Below the pieces are notes generated by a model, which was not told the origin of the DNA, searched no databases, and saw only the letters and a program-made list of their open reading frames with translations. Source: an uncultured Coriobacteriaceae bacterium (GTDB lineage Bacteria; Actinomycetota; Coriobacteriia; Coriobacteriales; QAMH01). Taken from it: 7,091 bases of DNA. Location of the stretch: NCBI GenBank assembly GCA_902796975.1, contig CADBRF010000001.1, forward strand, positions 1 to 7,091. The letters run 5' to 3'. How positions within the stretch are numbered: position 1 is the first letter of the stretch; the number at the start of each line of letters is the position of its first letter. The translations under genes and the position numbers were made by a program. This document shows, one piece after another, positions 1 through 4,746 of the stretch.

Positions 1-205
1 GGTTATGCCCTGCCTCTCGGGCGAAGTAGCGGCTTCAGAGGGCACGAAGCTGGGAGGGTTGCAGCCGCGGAGGGCATGAAGCCGCAAGGTCTGCATCCGG
101 GTGCAGAGATGGCCCGGTTATGCCCTGTTGCTTGGGTGAGAAATTTCTCCGCTTGCCACCCTGCCACGCACCCATGTTCACATCACTCTGCTCGTCGGCA
201 AGCGG
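1..205. other. GC-rich, hairpin-rich non-coding segment upstream of cas1 (candidate tracrRNA or other structured RNA)
   Basis: I see no convincing protein here. The stretch is rich in short repeats and complementary arms. The 12-mer GGTTATGCCCTG occurs at 1-12 and 116-127, and a GAGGGCAYGAAGCYG motif occurs at 38-52 and 70-84. Possible stems are GCGGCTTC (29-36) with GAAGCCGC (78-85), AGGGCAT (71-77) with ATGCCCT (120-126), TCTGCA (90-95) with TGCAGA (102-107), and CCGCTTGCC (149-157) with GGCAAGCGG (197-205). Some are mutually exclusive. Type II loci encode a tracrRNA near cas9, so a tracrRNA is a reasonable guess. However, I find no anti-repeat to the 36-bp palindrome after cas2; the longest match is about 7 nt. 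The first 12-mer lies at the window edge, so the repeat series may continue upstream. The rest of the gap to cas1 (206-296) shows nothing clear except the cas1 ribosome binding site. Confidence 0.3.
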
Positions 206-296
206 GGCAAACCAGCTTCACCCCAAGAATCGGGATACGCACGTAGTCCGCACAATAATTTCCCAGACGAGACATTGCATTCCCCGAGGAGAAGAT

Positions 297-1202
297 ATGG
301 CATACAGAGTTGTCGAGATTACTCATCCAGCAGAACTGCACGTGAAGCAGGGACAATTGGTTGTGGAGCAAAAAGAAGGAACTGCTTCTATTCCACTGGA
401 GGATATTTCGCTTCTCATTGCACAGGGACCTGGCATTCGTCTTTCTACCATGGCGCAAACGATGATTGCAAAGCATAACGTCATGCTCATATTAATGGAT
501 ACCAACCATCTCCCCGCAGCGCTTTCAATTCCCATGGTTGCAAACACGCGCCAAGCCCGCGTCACCGCACGGCAGGCTGCGCTTACCAAGAGCGACGCCA
601 ACAGAATCTGGAAAGCAATCGTCACCCGAAAAATCGAGAACCAAGCACGAGCCCTCTCTATACTCGGTTTGGACGGGGCGGAGCAGGTGTTTTCGTATGC
701 CCAAAACATTGCGCCTGGCGATCCAGAAAATCTGGAAGGGCAAGCCGCAAAAGTGTATTTTCAGTACCTTCGCCCTGGGCTTAATCGCCGCGAACAATGC
801 CCTTTCAACAGCGCGCTTAACTACGGGTATGCCATAGTTAGAGCAGCCATTGCCCGGTCTCTTGTTATGGCAGGGTTCGTACCAGCCTTGGGAATTCATC
901 ATCACAACCAACTGAACGCTTTCAATTTAGCGGATGACATGATTGAACCATTTCGACCTTGTGTAGATTTATTAGTAGCAAATATGGAGTGCGAGGCAGA
1001 AAGGCTTGACTCGAGTCAGCGGAAGCAGCTGCGCGAGGTTCTTGAACATGCAATGCATTATCGGAACAGAAAAATCCAAGTCCAGTCTGCTATCGAGGAA
1101 AGCGTTAGCAGTTTGCAAAATTTGATGCAAACAGGAGAGTTTGAAGCGCTTGAACTGCCCATTGTCATGGCGCCTGAGAAACTTCCCTCGATTCGGGAAT
1201 AG
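297..1202 (+). CDS. cas1: Type II CRISPR-associated integrase Cas1
   Basis: Cas1 is the catalytic subunit of the Cas1-Cas2 complex, which cuts and joins new spacer DNA into CRISPR arrays. The 301-residue length and the sequence are typical of type II Cas1. The N-terminal beta domain (about 1-80) is followed by the helical catalytic domain. The metal-binding triad appears intact: E147 (in NLEGQAAKVYF), H202 (in GIHHHNQ) and E217 (in DDMIEPFRP). The reading frame stays open upstream to an ATG at 120. I chose the ATG at 297 because GAGGAGA lies 4 nt before it, the protein then starts MAYRVVEI as type II Cas1 proteins do, and the extra 59 residues fall in the structured non-coding stretch. The stop is 8 nt before cas2, so the two genes are co-transcribed. 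cas9 is not in the window and is inferred to lie upstream. Confidence 0.96.
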   Translation: MAYRVVEITHPAELHVKQGQLVVEQKEGTASIPLEDISLLIAQGPGIRLSTMAQTMIAKHNVMLILMDTNHLPAALSIPMVANTRQARVTARQAALTKSDANRIWKAIVTRKIENQARALSILGLDGAEQVFSYAQNIAPGDPENLEGQAAKVYFQYLRPGLNRREQCPFNSALNYGYAIVRAAIARSLVMAGFVPALGIHHHNQLNAFNLADDMIEPFRPCVDLLVANMECEAERLDSSQRKQLREVLEHAMHYRNRKIQVQSAIEESVSSLQNLMQTGEFEALELPIVMAPEKLPSIRE

Positions 1203-1210
1203 AGGTTCGC

Positions 1211-1516
1211 ATGCGCGTAATCATTATGCTTAGACCGACGAATGAACGCGGAACGAAAACCGCATATACAAAATTTCGGAAGAGGTTAGCAAGCGAAGGC
1301 TTCACTTTACTGCAGCCCGAGGTATTCATTCGAGCAGTTACTAGAAAAAGGACGGCAACTAGGCTGATTGATAGAATTTCGGAGGAGGTTCCTAACACAG
1401 GAGCAATCTGGGCGTTCACTTTGACAGAGAAGCAGTATGCTGAATCAAGGTATCTGTGTGGAGGCCCAGGATATCAGGAACAGATGGTCGGCTCAAAGAC
1501 GCAGGTCGTTCTATAG
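1211..1516 (+). CDS. cas2: CRISPR-associated protein Cas2 lacking the conserved aspartate
   Basis: Cas2 forms the dimeric core that bridges two Cas1 dimers during spacer integration. The 101-residue product matches type II Cas2 along its whole length: an N-terminal beta strand (MRVIIML), an AYTKFRKRLASEGF helix segment, FTLLQPEVFIR, the LTEKQYAE stretch, and a C-terminal strand ending SKTQVVL. The start has AGAGG 5 nt upstream and lies 8 nt after cas1. The oddity is at residue 8. Type II Cas2 normally reads FDLPT or FDMPT, with a metal-binding Asp; here it reads LRPT, one residue shorter, with Arg in the Asp position. Cas2 nuclease activity is known to be dispensable for adaptation in E. coli, so the protein may still work structurally. 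The TAG stop is followed directly by a 36-bp palindrome. Confidence 0.92.
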   Translation: MRVIIMLRPTNERGTKTAYTKFRKRLASEGFTLLQPEVFIRAVTRKRTATRLIDRISEEVPNTGAIWAFTLTEKQYAESRYLCGGPGYQEQMVGSKTQVVL

Positions 1517-1603
1517 GTTGAAGGGGTGGGCGAAAACGCCCACCACTTCAACCGACTCGACATCAAGCAGGATCTGCCTGATGAGGTCCATGTCGCGCTT
1601 CAT
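1511..1603 (-). pseudogene. Truncated DUF2513 gene (5' end only), running into the 36-bp repeat
   Basis: The frame starts MKRDMDLIRQILLDVES, which matches the characteristic N-terminus of DUF2513 proteins, a family of unknown function frequent in phages and other mobile elements. Only 17 native codons remain (1603-1553). The frame then reads across the palindrome for 12 codons, encodes one Leu and stops at 1511-1513, giving a 30-residue chimera against a family length of well over 100. The ATG overlaps the stop of the 77-codon gene by ATGA, so the two were once translationally coupled. The truncation point coincides exactly with the edge of the repeat. The family assignment rests on 17 residues, so it is good but not certain. 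Confidence 0.7.
1517..1552. repeat. 36-bp palindromic repeat, copy 1 (CRISPR-repeat-like or bidirectional terminator)
   Basis: The arms are GTTGAAG and TGGGCG, an AAAA loop, then CGCCCA and CTTCAAC, with a single G/A mismatch inside a 16-pair stem. It begins on the base after the cas2 stop codon. It is identical over all 36 bp to the copy at 1993-2028. A length of 36 bp is usual for type II CRISPR repeats, and arrays often directly follow cas2 in type II-C loci. But there is no second copy at spacer distance and no leader is visible. The alternative is a strong hairpin terminator shared by cas2 and the convergent nitroreductase gene, although no long T run follows. Confidence 0.85.
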
Positions 1604-1833
1604 TCTTTCTTGGCCTCGGCAATAGGGCCATCGATTAGAGAAAGAGCTTCCACGTCGACCAGTCTCATGCTACACGGAAAACCATCCTCATCTTCAATAT
1701 ACATTGCCTGAGGATCAGGCGAAGCATCTCCTGGAAGTTCCACATTGAAGACTCGACCCTGTACTGTGTACCCTTTTCGACTGGTAACCGAAACATAGCG
1801 TCCGATGTATTCCCTTGCTTCTTCTTCAGTCAT
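1600..1833 (-). CDS. Hypothetical small acidic protein (77 aa), phage-operon style
   Basis: I do not recognise the family. The product starts MTEEEAREYIGRYVSV and has alternating short hydrophobic stretches (YVSVTS, VQGRVFNVE, MYIEDEDG, CSMRLVDVEALSLI). These suggest a small beta-barrel fold of the SH3 or Sm type, but that is only inference. The frame is open 12 codons further upstream. I chose the ATG at 1833 because GGAAGGA lies 5 nt before it and because it overlaps the stop of the preceding gene by 8 nt (ATGACTGA). Its own stop overlaps the DUF2513 start by 4 nt. It is the only complete gene in the segment between the two 36-bp repeats, and whether a promoter still serves it is unclear. 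Confidence 0.65.
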   Translation of the reverse strand: MTEEEAREYIGRYVSVTSRKGYTVQGRVFNVELPGDASPDPQAMYIEDEDGFPCSMRLVDVEALSLIDGPIAEAKKE

Positions 1834-1990
1834 TTCGGTCCTTCCAAGACGGGAAGCCGTGAACATCAAACTTATTATATTTCAAGATAAGAATCTGCGT
1901 ACCAACCCTTTTTCCACTCTTATCTTCAGTCTCTCCTATTTCGTCGCTAACAATAATGGATTCTTGATCGTTCCATTTATCACCGTCCCT
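1826..1990 (-). pseudogene. 3' fragment of an unidentified gene, cut by the 36-bp repeat
   Basis: An open frame of 54 codons emerges from the repeat and ends at a TGA that overlaps the start of the 77-codon gene by 8 nt. It has protein-like composition, with hydrophobic and charged segments such as SIIVSDEIGE and TQILILKYNKFDVHGF, but there is no start codon in the frame before it meets the repeat. It reads like the C-terminal end of a larger protein. I cannot name the family. It forms one coupled set with the next two frames, which shows that the slice came from an intact operon elsewhere. Confidence 0.5.
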
Positions 1991-1992
1991 AA

Positions 1993-2028
1993 GTTGAAGG
2001 GGTGGGCGAAAACGCCCACCACTTCAAC
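1993..2028. repeat. 36-bp palindromic repeat, copy 2
   Basis: It is identical to the repeat at 1517-1552 in the same orientation, with the next base (C) also shared. It lies 6 nt beyond the stop codon of the minus-strand nitroreductase gene. The right flank CTAT, but not the left flank, would extend the palindrome. That suggests this copy represents the right half-site of an original single element. For the nitroreductase transcript it could act as a terminator hairpin. Confidence 0.85.
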
Positions 2029-2034
2029 CTATGC

Positions 2035-2688
2035 TCAGGAGAAGTTTTCTTTCCCTGCGCCTGCTTCGAAGTTATATTTGACAATGCCGAGGTCAATCTT
2101 CGTATAGAATCCCAGCCCGGCCTTGACACTGACTTTATCTCCATTTCTGGTAAATTTGAATTTCTGCTGATTTACTGCCGTCGGTGCCAGAAGGGCTGCC
2201 CTGATTCCGCGCCGATACCATTCCGGTGCATCCTCTGTCTGGTCGCTAACCTCAGAGACGTCCTTCAGCTTATGGGGCACTCCTTGGGTTTTCCCATATC
2301 CGAGGGCAATTACGATATACAGTTTTTCTCCGCTCCCAATCTGCGGCGTAACTTTGCCCTTCTTGTAGGTCATTGCTACCCAGCAGGTGTTTAGTCCCAG
2401 CTGCTGCGCAAAGAGGACCAGCCTCTGCCCGTAATAGCCCACTTCTTCGTCCATTCCCTTCTTCCCGACCATGGCAAAGTAGTTGCGGCAGCCGGAAAAC
2501 TGGCCGTAGCTGGGCTTATTGGCCTGAAATGCCTCCGGTTCGTTCAGAAACATCTGAATGTGCAAGCCGCTTTCTCTGTTGATTGCCTCTATTTCATCCT
2601 GAAGCTTCCCGGCGAGTTCTGCCTCGATAGGCTTTTCCAGGTACTGCCTTACGGAATGTCTCTGCTCGATTGCTTCTATAGTTTTCAC
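2035..2688 (-). CDS. Nitroreductase-family flavoprotein
   Basis: The 217-residue product has the family's N-terminal FMN-binding signature (RHSVRQYLEKPIE, residues 9-21), a central stretch with GYYGQRLVLFAQQLGLNTCWVAMTY split around residues 84-108, and a C-terminal tail (DLGIVKYNFEAGAGKENF) common to small nitroreductases of anaerobes. Such cytoplasmic FMN enzymes reduce nitro compounds, quinones or other acceptors with NAD(P)H, but the substrate cannot be read from sequence. The start is GTG at 2688, with AAGGAT about 9 nt upstream; no in-frame ATG precedes it. It converges on cas2, with the repeat-bounded insert between them. It is probably its own transcription unit. Confidence 0.9.
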   Translation of the reverse strand: MKTIEAIEQRHSVRQYLEKPIEAELAGKLQDEIEAINRESGLHIQMFLNEPEAFQANKPSYGQFSGCRNYFAMVGKKGMDEEVGYYGQRLVLFAQQLGLNTCWVAMTYKKGKVTPQIGSGEKLYIVIALGYGKTQGVPHKLKDVSEVSDQTEDAPEWYRRGIRAALLAPTAVNQQKFKFTRNGDKVSVKAGLGFYTKIDLGIVKYNFEAGAGKENFS

Positions 2689-2888
2689 CCTGCATCATCC
2701 TTAGATTTCATAACTCCCCGGTTTTATCTCCGGGTCATGTGCTATGTAGATACCGCTGCAGTTCTCGCGACTTCCTTCTTTTCACACTCACCGCAGAGCA
2801 GCCTAGTTGTCCGGTTGCATATCATAGAGAGAAAAATTAATACGTTCTAGGAGTTATCCACACCAAAAAGTAATGATTCCTAGTGTCA
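2689..2888. other. Intergenic region with small hairpins, no gene seen
   Basis: This is the gap between the HD-domain gene and the nitroreductase gene, both on the minus strand. CCCGG (2717-2721) and CCGGG (2730-2734) form a hairpin that would lie in the nitroreductase 5' leader. CTAGGA (2847-2852) and TCCTAG (2878-2883) can pair just past the HD stop, and on the minus strand an AT-rich tract with a T run follows, a weak candidate terminator. A nitroreductase promoter must be here, but I see only a possible minus-strand TATGAT without a good -35 partner. Confidence 0.3.
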
Positions 2889-3326
2889 TCACGCACCGCC
2901 CTTTGATACCAAGATTGCAAACGCCTTTTCGTATTTCTTTCGGCGTTCAAACTGCTCATGAGAGGGATTTACCAACCGAGACAAATCCATGTTATGGACA
3001 AGGTCCGCCTTCTTGACCTCACGCGCAAGGGAGTTCAACGCGACCCTATCTATGTAGTCGAAGTAATCCTCCCCTTCGTGGCGCGTCATGGCGACGACGC
3101 CATCCACAACATCTTCCGAAATCCCGGCAGCTGCCAGGTCCCTCGCAGTGACATTCGTGTCTTCCAGCACGTCATGGAGCCAGGCGACCGCCTTCTGCCC
3201 GTCTGTCTCGACATTGGCGGCGACGTGCTCAGGATGGTTGATGTAGGGCTTGCCGCCTTTGTCCACCTGTCCCTCGTGTGCCTTGATTGCTATCTCTCTT
3301 GCTATTTCGGACTGCTTCTTTCCCAT
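2889..3326 (-). CDS. Small HD-domain phosphohydrolase, RelA/SpoT hydrolase-like (small alarmone hydrolase type)
   Basis: The 145-residue protein resembles the hydrolase half of RelA/SpoT proteins, which removes pyrophosphate from (p)ppGpp. Visible motifs are AHEGQVDKGGKPYINHP (H31), the HD pair H51-D52 followed by LEDTNV (E55, D56), and KKADLVHNMD (D108). These match the metal-binding and catalytic positions of the family. No synthetase, TGS or ACT domain is present, so it is a stand-alone hydrolase comparable to Mesh1-type proteins but somewhat shorter. I chose the ATG at 3326 because GGAAGGAG lies 7 nt upstream and the protein then starts MGKKQSEIAR; the open frame runs 38 codons further without a good start. 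The substrate is inferred; other nucleotide pyrophosphates are possible. Confidence 0.8.
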   Translation of the reverse strand: MGKKQSEIAREIAIKAHEGQVDKGGKPYINHPEHVAANVETDGQKAVAWLHDVLEDTNVTARDLAAAGISEDVVDGVVAMTRHEGEDYFDYIDRVALNSLAREVKKADLVHNMDLSRLVNPSHEQFERRKKYEKAFAILVSKGGA

Positions 3327-3560
3327 GTTTTTTCTCCTTCCTATACTGTTTGTATACGTTCTGCATTGCTTATCGGATAGGACAGCCTGGGTTGCACACT
3401 TTCCTCTCGGAGCTAAAAACTCCTCTTTTATCAACATCAACTCCGATGTTGTGTGCTAAGTGCTTGATTGTAGGCGCAAACGCCCGAGAACTTGAGCGAG
3501 CAAGCTTTCCACGCTATAGCTGCTACCTTTGGGATGATGGAAGACGAAGATGCCGGCAGA
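3327..3560. promoter_or_regulatory. Leader and upstream region of the HD-domain gene
   Basis: No gene is supported here. On the minus strand, TATACA and TATAGG sequences at about 3338-3355 could serve as -10 boxes for the HD gene, but no convincing -35 is present. CAACATC (3432-3438) and GATGTTG (3445-3451) form a 7-bp hairpin with a 6-nt loop about 110 nt upstream of the start. Apparent reading frames across this region look like chance products. Confidence 0.2.
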
Positions 3561-3624
3561 TGCACATCGAAGCAAATATTTGTCCGGTTTTTCCCGCGCT
3601 GACAAAATTTGCTTTCAATGTACA
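3561..3624 (-). repeat. 64-bp palindromic element, copy A (REP/MITE-like)
   Basis: The element is bounded by TGCACATCGA on the left and CAATGTACA on the right, with an inner inverted pair (AAATATTTGTCC and GACAAAATTTG). Its reverse complement is 64 bp long and about 70% identical, without gaps, to the element at 3727-3790. The ends and the AAATTTTGTCA and GGACAAATATT blocks are conserved and the centre is diverged. That pattern fits a mobile or structurally selected intergenic palindrome. No target-site duplication is seen. Confidence 0.65.
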
Positions 3625-3726
3625 CCTTTTTCGAATCGGCGTTCTATGGCTTAGTAGAAACTGTGCTTCCCATCAGGCAAAATAGCGCCTGAGAAACCGT
3701 TCTATACTCCGCATTTTTCTTTTACA

Positions 3727-3790
3727 TGCACATCGAAGGGAAATTTTGTCACCTGAGAATTTTTCGGACAAATATTGCTCTCGATGTGCA
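3727..3790 (+). repeat. 64-bp palindromic element, copy B (REP/MITE-like)
   Basis: It has perfect 10-bp terminal inverted repeats, TGCACATCGA (3727-3736) and TCGATGTGCA (3781-3790). It is inverted relative to copy A, with 102 bp between them. The right end lies 22 bp beyond the stop of the TetR-family gene, so it may also end that transcript. The two copies together could be the ends of one larger (about 230 bp) defective element. The 102 bp between holds only a small hairpin (TCAGGC 3673-3678 with GCCTGA 3687-3692). Confidence 0.65.
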
Positions 3791-3812
3791 GTTTCCACTC
3801 ACGAAAGCTGCA

Positions 3813-4457
3813 TCACAGAACCTGCAGGTCTATCGGGAACCCTCCCTGCAGCAAGGGACTTGCCTGCCCTGCTCCCGCCACTCCACCTTCGCTTTTGCAG
3901 ATAGAGAGGTAAAGCTCTCCGCGTTCTCGCATTCGATCGCGAATGCTACGGTCCCCGCGTTTCCAGGATGTTCCAGACGTAAGTGCGAGCAGATCGTTCA
4001 TGAACAATTCCCCAAGCTCATCCGCATTAATATCCGCACGCATAGCGCCTTGATTCTGGCCCTGAGCAATGCACAGACCCAGCACCTTGCCTAACGAAAA
4101 TCTAAAGGGAGCGGAATCCCCCAACAGGATGAGATGTGCGTGAAGATGCGCGATGAACTCGCTCCCACGGTTCATATAAAAGTATGATTGCCAGTTGATG
4201 ATTTTTCTGAAGGCTTCCGACGCATCCGAAGTATCCAGATGATCGTAGAAGAGTTCGAGTGCCTCGTTCTCCCCACGGGCAATTTCCACGAGAACGTCGT
4301 CTTTAGCGTTGAAATGATGAAAGAAGGATCCGTTCGAAACCTCGGCCTCACGGCATATCTCGGCTACAGTTACTGCATCGTAGCCCTTCGATTCCAGGAG
4401 CTTTAGCGTTGCATCACATATAGCGTGCTTCGTGCGCAGGCCTCGTTCCGTTGTCAT
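3813..4457 (-). CDS. TetR/AcrR-family transcriptional regulator
   Basis: The 214-residue protein has a clear N-terminal TetR DNA-binding domain: an amphipathic helix (CDATLKLLESKGYDAVT), then the helix-turn-helix at about residues 30-50 (TVAEICREAEVSNGSFFHHF) followed by AKDDVL. The C-terminal two-thirds is the helical ligand-binding and dimerisation domain; its ligand cannot be predicted. I chose the ATG at 4457 because CTGGAGGATG sits just upstream and the product starts MTTERGLRTKH; the frame is open 21 codons further. The last ~20 residues (after KSEGG) look low in conservation and end close to a 64-bp palindromic element, so the C-terminus may have been altered. It is divergent from the radical SAM gene and two 12-bp palindromes lie between them, so it probably represses that gene and perhaps itself. 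Confidence 0.9.
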   Translation of the reverse strand: MTTERGLRTKHAICDATLKLLESKGYDAVTVAEICREAEVSNGSFFHHFNAKDDVLVEIARGENEALELFYDHLDTSDASEAFRKIINWQSYFYMNRGSEFIAHLHAHLILLGDSAPFRFSLGKVLGLCIAQGQNQGAMRADINADELGELFMNDLLALTSGTSWKRGDRSIRDRMRERGELYLSICKSEGGVAGAGQASPLLQGGFPIDLQVL

Positions 4458-4597
4458 AGCATCCTCCAGGTTTTCCAGTTTCGCACCGAGCGAGAAGCAA
4501 GCTCTACCCGCGAATATCAATTATTCGTTTATCCACCTATTGGCCAGCAGACAATGCAGCAGCATTCTTAGAGGCATAAAAACATATGCTCTGCTAC

Positions 4598-4625
4598 TTG
4601 ACCATCCACGTAACCAGAGTATACT
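4598..4625 (+). promoter_or_regulatory. Sigma70-type promoter for the radical SAM gene
   Basis: TTGACC (4598-4603) is followed after 16 bp by TATACT (4620-4625), five of six consensus matches in each box. The -10 box lies inside the first TetR-type operator. The start site would be near 4632, giving a leader of about 115 nt before the ATG at 4747. The promoter is predicted from sequence only. Confidence 0.6.
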
Positions 4626-4627
4626 CT
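4616..4627. promoter_or_regulatory. Probable TetR-family operator 1
   Basis: AGAGTATACTCT is a perfect 12-bp palindrome. With flanks it belongs to a 16-bp direct repeat, CAGAGTRTACTCTAGA, occurring at 4615-4630 and 4639-4654. It covers the predicted -10 box, so a bound repressor would block RNA polymerase. Confidence 0.65.
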
Positions 4628-4639
4628 AGATATGTCAAC

Positions 4640-4651
4640 AGAGTGTACTCT
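4640..4651. promoter_or_regulatory. Probable TetR-family operator 2
   Basis: AGAGTGTACTCT differs from operator 1 by one base. Its centre is 24 bp from the centre of operator 1, a little over two helical turns, which allows two dimers on nearly the same face. TGTCAA at 4633-4638, between the operators, reads TTGACA on the minus strand and could be a -35 box toward the TetR gene, but the matching -10 is poor. Confidence 0.65.
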
Positions 4652-4746
4652 AGAGTTTATTCCGATTGCAGAATTCCGCAAGGTTGACACGCTGTTCCAT
4701 TTACGGATGCCTTTCTGTTCCGGGGCATGAAGAGAAAGGGGTTGTG

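Larger units (their letters stand above)
1553..1992. mobile_element. 440-bp foreign-looking insert between two identical 36-bp repeats
   Basis: Everything between the repeats reads on the minus strand as one slice of a compact gene cluster: the last 54 codons of one gene, a complete 77-codon gene, and the first 17 codons of a DUF2513 gene. Adjacent genes overlap by 8 nt and 4 nt. Both outer genes are cut exactly where the palindromes begin. If the insert and one repeat are removed, the left flank (ATAG before GTTG) and the right flank (CTAT after CAAC) extend the palindrome by 4 bp on each side, as expected for an original single site between cas2 and the nitroreductase gene. No transposase or internal terminal repeats are visible. 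A phage or plasmid origin is inferred from the gene style. Confidence 0.65.

Noticed and set aside
1..246. Open plus-strand frame from the window edge that could be the C-terminus of Cas9
   Set aside because: The translation is rich in Gly, Ala, Pro and His and mirrors the DNA repeats; nothing in it looks like a Cas9 C-terminal domain.
120..296. N-terminal extension of Cas1 from an ATG at 120
   Set aside because: The added 59 residues do not resemble Cas1, overlap the structured repeats, and have no ribosome binding site; the ATG at 297 has GAGGAGA and the family-like N-terminus.
1517..2028. Conventional CRISPR array after cas2
   Set aside because: Only two repeats exist and they are 440 bp apart; no third copy and no leader are visible.
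2854..2862. TTATCCACA, a perfect DnaA-box match
   Set aside because: A single box without a cluster, AT-rich unwinding region or replication gene nearby is not evidence of an origin.
3437..4094. Small frames over the 64-bp palindromic elements (minus 3437-3625, plus 3726-4094)
   Set aside because: Their similar start peptides come from the repeat DNA itself; the rest is antisense to the TetR gene or intergenic, with no ribosome binding sites.
4684..4712. TTGACA at 4684-4689 as a second promoter for the radical SAM gene
   Set aside because: No acceptable -10 box lies 16-18 bp downstream (for example ATGCCT).
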